Shown piece after piece: positions 43,400 through 49,996 of a stretch of DNA of 64,000 nucleotides (the stretch's first letter is position 1; each line of letters begins with the position of its first letter). The stretch spans positions 1-64,000 of the forward strand of contig NZ_JACOFR010000021.1 in the NCBI RefSeq assembly GCF_019455385.1. Direction: 5' to 3'. The notes below the pieces were generated by a model that saw only the letters and a list, made by a program, of their open reading frames with translations, ran no database searches and had not been told where the DNA came from. The translations under genes were made by a program, and so were the position numbers. The DNA is from Bradyrhizobium sp. BR 10289. Lineage in GTDB: Bacteria; Pseudomonadota; Alphaproteobacteria; Rhizobiales; Xanthobacteraceae.

Positions 43400-44164
43400 A
43401 TGCCGAAGATCAATCGGGACGGCGTCGCGATCTATTACGAAGTTCACGGCAATGGTCCGCCGCTGCTGCTGACCCACGGCTATTCCTCGACATCGGCGAT
43501 GTGGCACGGCCAAGTCGAGGCGCTGTCGAAGAAGCACAAGCTGATCCTGTGGGACATGCGCGGCCACGGCCAGTCCGATTATCCCGACGATCCCGGCGCC
43601 TATAGCGAAGCGCTGACGGTCGGCGACATCGCGGCGATCCTCGATGCGGTCGGCGCGGAGCGCGCCATCATCGGCGGGCTTTCGCTCGGCGGCTACATGT
43701 CGCTGGCGTTCTATCGCGCTTTTCCGCATCGCGCCCGCGCGCTGCTGATCATCGACACCGGCCCGGGCTTCAAGAAGGACGATGCGCGCGAAGCCTGGAA
43801 CGCGCGGGCGCTCGGCACCGCCGACAGGCTCGAACAGGAGGGACTGGCGATGCTGAAATCAGCGACGCGCGAGCGCGCCACCGCGAGCCATCGCAACGCC
43901 AAGGGGCTTGCGCTCGCCGCACGCGGCATGTTGACCCAGCGCGACGCGCGGGTGATCGAGCTCCTCCCCGACATCAAGGTGCCGTCACTGATCGTGGTCG
44001 GCGCCGACGACACGCCGTTCCTGGCCGCAAGCGACTACATGGCGGCAAAGATTCCCGGCGCACAAAAGGTCGTGATCCCCGCCGCCGGACACGCCGTCAA
44101 CATCGATCAACCACAGGCTTTTGTTGACGCGGTCGAGCCTTTCCTGAAGAACTTGCCGGGTTAA
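43400..44164 (+). CDS. Alpha/beta hydrolase
   Basis: A 254-aa alpha/beta-hydrolase-fold enzyme. The nucleophile elbow is GGLSLGGYMS (Ser), the oxyanion motif THGYSS, the acid lies near VVGADDTPF, and the catalytic His in PAAGHAVNID. It resembles carboxylesterases and enol-lactone hydrolases; the substrate is open. The ATG at 43400 follows AAAGGGGCGG. A small secreted protein and a dienelactone hydrolase gene follow on the same strand. Confidence 0.9.
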   Translation: MPKINRDGVAIYYEVHGNGPPLLLTHGYSSTSAMWHGQVEALSKKHKLILWDMRGHGQSDYPDDPGAYSEALTVGDIAAILDAVGAERAIIGGLSLGGYMSLAFYRAFPHRARALLIIDTGPGFKKDDAREAWNARALGTADRLEQEGLAMLKSATRERATASHRNAKGLALAARGMLTQRDARVIELLPDIKVPSLIVVGADDTPFLAASDYMAAKIPGAQKVVIPAAGHAVNIDQPQAFVDAVEPFLKNLPG

Positions 44165-44188
44165 CAAGGCCAGACAGGAACACAGGCA

Positions 44189-44518
44189 ATGAAGCGGGCG
44201 ATGTTGGCTGCGGGCGTGGTGTTGCTCTCGATGTCGGCGCAGGCCGAGCCGTTCGGCGGCATGCGCCAGCCTTTCGTCACGACCTTGTCGAACAACACCC
44301 CGCTCGCCTTCGGCATGGATGCCGAACAGACGGCGCGCGCCCTCGGCCAGCCGCTGCAATATGTGCGGGGCCGGCCCGGCAACGAGATCTATCTGGCGCT
44401 TCGTAACCTCGGCGGCAGCGGGCTGATCCCCTATCGCCACCGCCTGTTCCTGCAATTCCGTCACGGCCGGCTGGCCGGATGGAAGGAGGATTTTGGCGAG
44501 AACTGGATGTGGCAGTAA
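44189..44518 (+). CDS. Secreted hypothetical protein
   Basis: A 109-aa protein with a signal peptide (MKRAMLAAGVVLLSMSAQA) and a compact mature domain (FGMDAEQTARALGQPLQYV, then GRPGNEIYLALRN and GRLAGWKEDFGENWMW). The domain has the look of an SmpA/OmlA-like small beta fold, but I cannot assign a family with confidence. It lies 24 bp after the hydrolase gene and probably shares its transcript. Confidence 0.65.
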   Translation: MKRAMLAAGVVLLSMSAQAEPFGGMRQPFVTTLSNNTPLAFGMDAEQTARALGQPLQYVRGRPGNEIYLALRNLGGSGLIPYRHRLFLQFRHGRLAGWKEDFGENWMWQ

Positions 44519-44559
44519 GAGAGCTTCCCGATCGACGATCAACAAGAAGGACAACCCGC

Positions 44560-45234
44560 GTGGGACAAGACATCAAGCTGACGGCTTCCGACAATTTCCA
44601 GCTCGGCGCCTATCGCGCTGATCCCTCAGGCGCACCGAAGGGCGCGGTGGTGGTGATCCAGGAGATTTTTGGGGTCAATCATCACATCCGCTCGGTCTGC
44701 GATCGTCTTGCCGGCGAAGGCTATGTCGCGATCGCGCCGTCGATCTTCGACCGGACCTCTCCGAACTTCCAGTCGGGCTACACGCCCGACGAGATTGCCG
44801 AAGCGCGCAAATTCGTCGCCAATCCCGACTGGGAGGCGATGCTGCGCGACACGCAGGCTGCGATCGATGCGGTGAAAGGCGTCGGCCCGGTCGGGGTCAT
44901 CGGCTTCTGTCTGGGCGGCAGCATCGCCTTCGTCGCGGCGACGCGGCTATCGGGCCTGAAAGCCGCGATCGGCTATTACGGCGGCGCGGTCGTGCGCTTT
45001 GCCGACGAGAAACCGAAAGTGCCGACGCAGCTGCATTTCGGCGAGAAGGACGCCGGCATTCCGCTCACCGATGTCGAGACCGTCAAGGCGAAGCGGCCGG
45101 ATGTCGAAGTGTTCGTCTATCCCGGTGCCCAGCACGGCTTCCATTGCGACGAACGGCCGAGCTATGACAAGGCGAGCTCGGAGATCGCCTGGCCGCGCTC
45201 GATGGAATTTTTTGCGCAGCATTTGACGAAGTAG
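44560..45234 (+). CDS. Dienelactone hydrolase family protein
   Basis: A 224-aa cytoplasmic hydrolase of the carboxymethylenebutenolidase type. The catalytic Cys is in IGFCLGGS, Asp in GEKDAGIP and His in GAQHGFHCD; VVIQEIFGVNHHIRSVCDRL is the conserved early block. It would open dienelactones in chloro-aromatic or related degradation, though many family members act on other esters. The start is GTG 44560 with AGAAGGA ahead; an ATG at 44479 would overlap the preceding gene. Confidence 0.9.
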   Translation: MGQDIKLTASDNFQLGAYRADPSGAPKGAVVVIQEIFGVNHHIRSVCDRLAGEGYVAIAPSIFDRTSPNFQSGYTPDEIAEARKFVANPDWEAMLRDTQAAIDAVKGVGPVGVIGFCLGGSIAFVAATRLSGLKAAIGYYGGAVVRFADEKPKVPTQLHFGEKDAGIPLTDVETVKAKRPDVEVFVYPGAQHGFHCDERPSYDKASSEIAWPRSMEFFAQHLTK

Positions 45235-45251
45235 CGCCCGACTCTCTCCTC

Positions 45252-45360
45252 CGTCATTCCGGGATGCGCCGCGAGGCGGCGCAGGCCCGGAATCCATTGG
45301 GCCGCAGAGATTGTAGCGCCATGGATTCCGGGCTCGCGCTACGCGCGCCCCGGAATGACG
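45252..45360. repeat. Palindromic intergenic repeat, family E copy 1
   Basis: The ends CGTCATTCCGGG and CCCCGGAATGACG are inverted, with CCCGGAATCCAT facing ATGGATTCCGGG inside and GCGCCGCGAGGCGGCGC at one tip. A second copy lies at 45943-46044, on the other side of the next gene. Confidence 0.85.
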
Positions 45361-45440
45361 AGAGCAGGAATCGGGTGGCTGCCCCCTCACCTCCGGCGAT
45401 AGATCTGGCTGAGTTTGCCAACTCACGCCGGGAACCCGTC

Positions 45441-45917
45441 ATGCAGCAAGCCGACACGAACATCATCATCCGCAATCCGTTCGGCACGATGGACGTGCCC
45501 GCTCCTGACGACGCGGATGTCATGGACTACGCCGCAACCGCCGCCCTTGCCGGCGATGCTGATGACGCCAACGCGGCGCATTGGGCATCCATTCCCGCCG
45601 CCGATCCACTCGAAGGCGGCTGGGCGAGCCGCTGGAATGGCGGCGCCGATCCGACCGTCTCTGGTGATACGCCGGAGGCATGGAAGGACGGGCGGGCGGA
45701 ATTGCGCCTCGCAGACGAACGGATCTATCTGCGCTTCGACTGGGATCACGGCAGGCGCCACGGCCTGATCGATGCGGCGCGCGAAGGCGCGCGCCTGGTC
45801 GGGAAGTACATCAACCTGACCAACCCTGCGATCACGCGGCCGTGGGTCGGCCTCGTGGTCGACGATGCACGGATCGACGGATGTTTTCCGAACGGGCGGC
45901 TGGATTTCAGGAGGTAG
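45441..45917 (+). CDS. Hypothetical protein between two family E repeats
   Basis: A 158-aa soluble, acidic protein (start MQQADTNIIIRNPFGTMD). The C-terminal half reads RAELRLADERIYLRFDWDHG and NLTNPAITRPWVGLVVDDAR. I do not recognise a domain and see no signal peptide or membrane segment. The gene is enclosed by repeats of family E, 80 bp upstream and 25 bp downstream. Confidence 0.6.
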   Translation: MQQADTNIIIRNPFGTMDVPAPDDADVMDYAATAALAGDADDANAAHWASIPAADPLEGGWASRWNGGADPTVSGDTPEAWKDGRAELRLADERIYLRFDWDHGRRHGLIDAAREGARLVGKYINLTNPAITRPWVGLVVDDARIDGCFPNGRLDFRR

Positions 45918-45942
45918 ACGGGGCGGCCGACATCACCTCCGC

Positions 45943-46044
45943 TGTCATTCCCGGGACGCGCATAGCGCGGGCCCGGAATCCATCGGGCGCCAGAGTCGAT
46001 GGAGGAATGGATTCCGGGCTCGCGCGGCGCGCGCCGGAATGACG
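45943..46044. repeat. Palindromic intergenic repeat, family E copy 2
   Basis: TGTCATTCCCGGG at the left faces CGCCGGAATGACG at the right, and GCCCGGAATCCATC faces GGATTCCGGGC. It follows the hypothetical gene and abuts the 3' end of the Wza-like gene. Confidence 0.85.
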
Positions 46045-46048
46045 GGGC

Positions 46049-46807
46049 CTAGAACCACCGCTCGCCGACGAACACCGTGTCGCCGGGCGCAAGCGGGGTG
46101 CCGAGCGGAACGATGGCGCGCATGGCGCCGCCGTTCTCGGTGTGCGTGACGGTGACGACGTCGCGCTTGGCGCGCGGCGAGAAGCCGCCTGCGATCGCAA
46201 CCGCGCTCTCGACGGTCATGTTCGGCACGTAAGGATATTGGCCGGGCGCGGAGACTTCGCCGAGAATGAAGAACGGGCGATAGGCGTCGATCTCGACGGC
46301 GACCGAAGGCTCGCGGATATAGCCGTTGCGCAGGCGCGCGGCGATCTCGCCGGCAAGGCCCGCCGTGGTGCGGCCGCGTGCGGGCACCGCGCCGATCAGC
46401 GGCATCGTGATCGAGCCGCCGGCATCGATGGCATAGCTGTTGGTGAGGCCTTCCTGGCCGTAGACCACGACGCGCAGCTTGTCGCCGGCATCGAGGTGAT
46501 AGGAGGAATCGTAGCGCACCGGCGCGGCCATCGGCGCAGAGTAGCCGACCGGCATCGGCGCAGGCGCGGAGGCGAAGGAATTGCTCAGCGCAGCGATTGC
46601 GCCACCGCCATTGTTGGCGACGACGACCGGTTGCGGCGCGGCATAGGGCTGGCCATAGGCCATGGAATCGAGATCGGGCCGCGGCTGCACATAGGCAACC
46701 GGGCCGGCGGTCTGCATGCAGCCGCCAAGGCTCAGCGCGGCGGACGCTGCCAGGGTGACTGCCGAGATCGACGATCGAAACGCGCGTGCAACAGGCACCG
46801 GACCCAT
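46049..46807 (-). CDS. Polysaccharide export lipoprotein, Wza-like
   Basis: A lipoprotein of about 252 aa with the lipobox LGGC near residue 30. The polysaccharide-export domain follows (YHLDAGDKLRVVVYGQEGL, GSITMPLIGAVPARGRT), then a SLBB-like repeat (FFILGEVSAPGQYPYVPNM, ESAVAIAGGFSPRAKRD). It should form or line an outer-membrane exit for exopolysaccharide. No glycosyltransferases are near, so it is an isolated export gene. The start is uncertain: ATG 46807 has GAGGG directly against it, while GTG 46798 has better spacing. A TTAACCAT CtrA-like half-site lies about 40 bp upstream. Confidence 0.85.
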   Translation of the reverse strand: MGPVPVARAFRSSISAVTLAASAALSLGGCMQTAGPVAYVQPRPDLDSMAYGQPYAAPQPVVVANNGGGAIAALSNSFASAPAPMPVGYSAPMAAPVRYDSSYHLDAGDKLRVVVYGQEGLTNSYAIDAGGSITMPLIGAVPARGRTTAGLAGEIAARLRNGYIREPSVAVEIDAYRPFFILGEVSAPGQYPYVPNMTVESAVAIAGGFSPRAKRDVVTVTHTENGGAMRAIVPLGTPLAPGDTVFVGERWF

Positions 46808-46907
46808 CCCTCGAAACGAGACAGCTCCAGTGATGCACCATTTATGGTTAATAAAGCGTTGAGGAGGTGGATCGCGACGACGCGGACGCGATAGCATCCC
46901 CACACTC

Positions 46908-46994
46908 CGTCATGCCCGGGCTTGTCCCGGGCATCCACGATCTTCTTTCGCGCGACCAAGAACGTGGATGGCCGGGACAAGCCCGGCCATGACG
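46908..46994. repeat. Palindromic repeat, family F, gene-less copy
   Basis: The left arm TGCCCGGG-CTTGT-CCCGGGCA and the right arm TGGCCGGG-ACAAG-CCCGGCCA are each 8-bp hairpins and are inverted relative to each other, with CGTCATG/CATGACG at the ends and a 21-nt spacer containing GATCTTCTTTC. The same arm pair encloses the GIY-YIG gene at 52795-53164. Confidence 0.85.
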
Positions 46995-47008
46995 AACTTC
47001 CGGTGAGA

Positions 47009-47665
47009 CTACGCGCTCACGCCGACGCCGATCGGGCAGGACACGCCGGTACCGCCGAGACCGCAATAGCCGGCGGGATTCTTGGCCAGATATTGCTGGT
47101 GGTAGTATTCGGCGAAATAGAACGCGCCGGCGGGCGCGATCTCGGTGGTGATGGCACCCAGACCCTTGGCGGCAAGCGCCTTCTGATAGAGCGCCTTCGA
47201 TTCATCAGCCGCCTTCTTCTGCGCATCCGAAGTCGTGTAGATCGCGCTTCGGTACTGCGTGCCGACATCGTTGCCCTGACGCATGCCCTGGGTCGGGTTG
47301 TGGTTCTCCCAGAACGTCTTCAAGAGCTTCTCGTAGGAGATCTTCTTGGGATCGAACACGACCAGCACCACTTCGGTGTGGCCGGTGCGCCCCGAGCAGG
47401 TCTCTTCGTAAGTGGGATTCGGCGTGTGGCCGCCGGCATAGCCGACAGCGGTCGTGTAGATGCCCTCGCCGAGCTCCCAGAATTTTCGTTCGGCGCCCCA
47501 GAAGCAGCCGAGCCCGAACACCGCCTGCTCGAGGCCGGCGGGATAGGGCGCGTGCAGCTTGCTGCCGTTGACGAAATGCGTGGTCGCGGTGGGGATGGGT
47601 TGCGCACGGCCGGGCAGCGCTTCAGCTGCGCTCGGCAATGCGGTGGTCTTGCGCATGAACAGCAT
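47009..47665 (-). CDS. msrA: Peptide methionine sulfoxide reductase A
   Basis: A 218-aa enzyme repairing methionine-S-sulfoxide in proteins. The catalytic motif is FGLGCFWGAERKFW, and family blocks AVGYAGGHTPNPTYEETCSG and HNPTQGMRQGNDVGTQYRS are intact. Cysteines near the C-terminus (GYCGLGGTGVSCP) can act as resolving residues. The start at 47665 follows GGAGA. A cytoplasmic location is likely, as no signal peptide is seen. Confidence 0.95.
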   Translation of the reverse strand: MLFMRKTTALPSAAEALPGRAQPIPTATTHFVNGSKLHAPYPAGLEQAVFGLGCFWGAERKFWELGEGIYTTAVGYAGGHTPNPTYEETCSGRTGHTEVVLVVFDPKKISYEKLLKTFWENHNPTQGMRQGNDVGTQYRSAIYTTSDAQKKAADESKALYQKALAAKGLGAITTEIAPAGAFYFAEYYHQQYLAKNPAGYCGLGGTGVSCPIGVGVSA

Positions 47666-47794
47666 GATCAAGTCTCCGCAACGAGCTGCGCATCGCCTGA
47701 ACCAGGTGCTCAGGCGGCGCGCTCGCGATCAGGGGGGAATATAGGTGTTTACGCGGCAAGGGGCAGCGTTGTTACGCCGCTGCCGGCACGGCGC

Positions 47795-48112
47795 TTAGTC
47801 TCTGGAGTAACCGATCAGGGGCTTGCGCGGGCGGAACAGGATCATCAGCAGGATGCCGAGAATGCCGAGAACGGCGAACACCGGCTGGTCCAGCACGAGG
47901 CGGATCACCGAGGTCCAGAGCCAGGGCGCCTTGGCCTCGACCCAGGTCCGGAACGCGGCCTGGCTGGTCTGGTTGATGTCGTTCCAGAACTGGCCGAACC
48001 GGGTGAATTTGAGGGTCTGGTCGGCCACCCAGCGGGCGCCGTCATAGACCATGAAGATGAACCCGCCGGCCAGCAGCAACAGCCCAATCAGTCGGAAAAA
48101 GCCGCGGATCAT
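47795..48112 (-). CDS. Small inner-membrane protein, function unknown
   Basis: A 105-aa protein with two predicted helices, one at the N-terminus (FFRLIGLLLLAGGFIFMV) and one near the C-terminus (PVFAVLGILGILLMILF), and an amphipathic linker between. The C-terminus is basic (RPRKPLIGYSRD). The start ATG at 48112 follows AAGGTGGGG. I do not recognise a named family. A perfect 20-bp palindrome lies 15 bp upstream of the start. Confidence 0.7.
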   Translation of the reverse strand: MIRGFFRLIGLLLLAGGFIFMVYDGARWVADQTLKFTRFGQFWNDINQTSQAAFRTWVEAKAPWLWTSVIRLVLDQPVFAVLGILGILLMILFRPRKPLIGYSRD

Positions 48113-48126
48113 GCCCCACCTTCTAT

Positions 48127-48146
48127 GGTCGTCCGATCGGACGACC
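48127..48146. promoter_or_regulatory. Perfect 20-bp palindrome
   Basis: GGTCGTCCGATCGGACGACC is fully self-complementary. It lies directly upstream of the small membrane-protein gene (minus strand) and about 110 bp before the rpsT promoter, so it could be an operator for either, or the relic of a palindromic repeat. The rest of this 377-bp gap is the rpsT promoter and leader. Confidence 0.45.
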
Positions 48147-48255
48147 CGTCAAACGCCGCCAGCCAATAGCCGGGCGACGGCAGAAATTCAACCTCTTCAG
48201 GGCGTTACGGCACCCATCCGAGCCGCCTGAGGCCGGTTTTCCGCGCCCGAAAGCG

Positions 48256-48284
48256 TTGACGGTGCCACAGACCCTCTCTATAAG
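48256..48284 (+). promoter_or_regulatory. Sigma-70 promoter of rpsT
   Basis: TTGACG at 48256-48261 and TATAAG at 48279-48284 are separated by 17 bp, a near-consensus housekeeping promoter. It would give an unusually long leader of about 200 nt before rpsT. Confidence 0.65.
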
Positions 48285-48489
48285 GGCGCCAACTGGCGGC
48301 GGGCGCAATCCTGCCGCCGCTGTTCTTTGAGCAGTTGCAGGCTCCCTGGGCTTTGAGCTCTTTCGGGCCTCATGCTCCGGGAACGGCCCAGCAACCGAAC
48401 ACCCTAAATCCAAGCGTCGATTCCGCGGTCCAGCAAGCCGGCGCTACCCGACCCAGACGCGACCGGTATCGCAAAAGGATATTGAGACC

Positions 48490-48756
48490 ATGGCCAATAC
48501 CACTTCCGCCAAGAAAGCGACGCGCAAGATTGCGCGCCGCACCGCCGTCAACAAGTCGCGCCGCACCCAGATGCGTGGCGCCGTGCGCACCGTCGAGGAA
48601 GCCATCAAGACCGGCGACCGCGCCGCCGCGCTGAAGGCGATGGCGACCGCCGAGCCCGCCTTGATGAAGGCCGCCCAGCGCAACATCGTCCACAAGAACA
48701 ACGCCAGCCGCAAGGTCTCGCGCCTCACCGCGCAGATCGCCAAGCTCGCCAAGTAA
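48490..48756 (+). CDS. rpsT: 30S ribosomal protein S20
   Basis: A basic 88-aa ribosomal protein (MANTTSAKKATRKIARRTAV, then NKSRRTQMRGAVRTVEEAI) binding 16S rRNA in the small subunit. Length and sequence are typical of alphaproteobacterial S20. A strong promoter lies 206 bp upstream and an intrinsic terminator 58 bp downstream, so it is a single-gene unit. The rpsT-dnaA order is familiar in Rhizobiales. Confidence 0.97.
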   Translation: MANTTSAKKATRKIARRTAVNKSRRTQMRGAVRTVEEAIKTGDRAAALKAMATAEPALMKAAQRNIVHKNNASRKVSRLTAQIAKLAK

Positions 48757-48813
48757 TCTTGCAAGCAAGAACGCGGTATCATCTGATCGGTTGACACGAT
48801 CAGCACGACAAAC

Positions 48814-48839
48814 AGCCCGGCCCCGTGCCGGGCTTTTTT
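48814..48839 (+). terminator. Intrinsic terminator of rpsT
   Basis: AGCCCGGC-CCCGT-GCCGGGCT forms an 8-bp GC-rich stem followed by a T-run. It is a classic Rho-independent terminator. Confidence 0.93.
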
Positions 48840-49528
48840 GTTGCCTGTCATATTCACGCAAGCAGTCGCGCGACGTCGCATCTTCGCCTGGAAGATTTGC
48901 ATCGTCGCACTATGATGCGTCCCGTAGTTTTACCTGCAGGTGATTTTGCAACAGCGGAAACTTTCACTGCGCTGCGAAAAACCCCTGCGGGACGGGGCTA
49001 ACTCGCATTTGCACACGCACGAGTTCTGCACACCGTAGTTTCACAGGCACGCATCGCGCGATGGAGTTACCCTGTGAAACGAGACTCAAAAAACGATGTC
49101 TCGCTAATCACTTATCGACATAGCTGCGGCAAGCATTTGGAAAATTTGCCGACGCGTCGTGTGCGTGACGCTTTTGTAAAAAATTTTTGGCAGTGGCCGG
49201 GAATTGTCACACGACGCGGCGCGTTTTCGAATCTGTGCACGAATCCAAACTCTTGCTCCGAGACCTGTGCACAACTCCGGCGCGGCGTTAACGCTGGTCA
49301 AGATTTTAAACGCCTCAACTGTGAATCAATTTCGTTGCGAGTCTTTCCGCTTGGTGTATTCCTTAAGTCGTTCGCGGCGCCCACGATCTTGAGACCAGCG
49401 CGGTTTTGGAAACGGGGCGAGCGTGCAAATCGGCGGCGGTGTGCACGTTGGCGACGCTTCAACAAGCGATTGTCGGTTCAAAACCCATAGCAATATGGGA
49501 ACGGTAGCTCTTTGTCTTGATGTCTCCA

Positions 49529-49551
49529 AGCGGGATCTTTCGCATCCCGCT
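49529..49551 (+). promoter_or_regulatory. Leader hairpin upstream of dnaA
   Basis: AGCGGGAT-CTTTCGC-ATCCCGCT forms a perfect 8-bp stem. A smaller stem, CCCATA-GCAA-TATGGG with a GNRA loop, lies at 49484-49499. Both would form in a transcript reading toward dnaA. Confidence 0.4.
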
Positions 49552-49672
49552 CGCGCCAGGCGCACAAGAGAGACACCTGCTGCTACCCCCGACACGCGAG
49601 ATTGGCGACGCCGAACGAACGAGCAGTGCAGACGGGCAGACATCCGCGACGCGGCTGTCTTTTACGCAGGAG

Positions 49673-49694
49673 CTGCCGTGAGCGATCACGGCAG
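49673..49694 (+). promoter_or_regulatory. Hairpin with GNRA loop before a small ORF
   Basis: CTGCCGTGA-GCGA-TCACGGCAG is a perfect 9-bp stem with a GCGA tetraloop. Three bases later begins GGGGAGG, the ribosome site of the 37-codon ORF at 49709. Confidence 0.45.
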
Positions 49695-49708
49695 GACGGG
49701 GAGGTATC

Positions 49709-49822
49709 ATGTCCTACGGATTCAACGCGGTATTGACTTTGATTTCATCGTCCTACGATGCCGTTTCCAATCCGTCCTGCGTTCAGCCTCCGGCGTGCGA
49801 GGGCACGTCGAGTACGCGCTGA
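49709..49822 (+). CDS. Possible 37-aa small protein or leader peptide
   Basis: An ATG preceded by GGGGAGG at ideal spacing opens a 37-codon frame beginning MSYGFNAVLTLISSSYDAVS and ending in GTSSTR. The peptide contains two cysteines and no membrane segment. It sits in the dnaA leader, 174 bp before dnaA. Support is the strong ribosome site and the hairpin directly ahead; there is no recognised family, so this remains tentative. Confidence 0.3.
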   Translation: MSYGFNAVLTLISSSYDAVSNPSCVQPPACEGTSSTR

Positions 49823-49996
49823 CCTCGCGAACTCTCCATCCCAGACATCGCTGATCTGACCCGCGGCGTTCGCGCCGGGCGGCGGAGCTGCGCCTGAAGA
49901 TGGACTCGCTTGAGGTCGCGTCATCCCGGGATTCCGGCAGGAACCCTGCATGGCGCTCACAACGCAACCCAATCTCTCAAGAGAAGTTTGATAGTG

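Larger units (their letters stand above)
48840..49996. other. Long noncoding region before dnaA; possible origin or leader
   Basis: No convincing gene except a possible 37-codon ORF lies in this 1.16-kb stretch, the longest gap in the window. It is less GC-rich than its surroundings around 49080-49330 (AAAAAATTTTT near 49177, AGATTTTAAA near 49301). It holds three TGTGCAC words (49234, 49266, 49440) resembling the inverse of the DnaA box TTATNCACA, plus TTATCGACA near 49111. GTTTCACAGG at 49038 recurs inverted at 49070. Hairpins occur at 49484-49499, 49529-49551 and 49673-49694. In several Rhizobiales the main origin is near hemE instead, so an origin role is uncertain. Confidence 0.4.

Noticed and set aside
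49074..49490. A 138-codon frame in the dnaA upstream region
   Set aside because: It starts with GTG, has no ribosome site, reads as low-plausibility Arg/Cys-rich sequence and overlaps the hairpins and DnaA-box-like words.
49441..49500. A tRNA-like T-arm (GGTTCAAAAC) before dnaA
   Set aside because: The flanking bases do not form the 5-bp T-stem or an acceptor stem, so it is not a tRNA gene.
49423..49854. A 143-codon frame before dnaA
   Set aside because: Composition is unlike the real proteins of the window, no start signal, and it conflicts with the better-supported small ORF at 49709.
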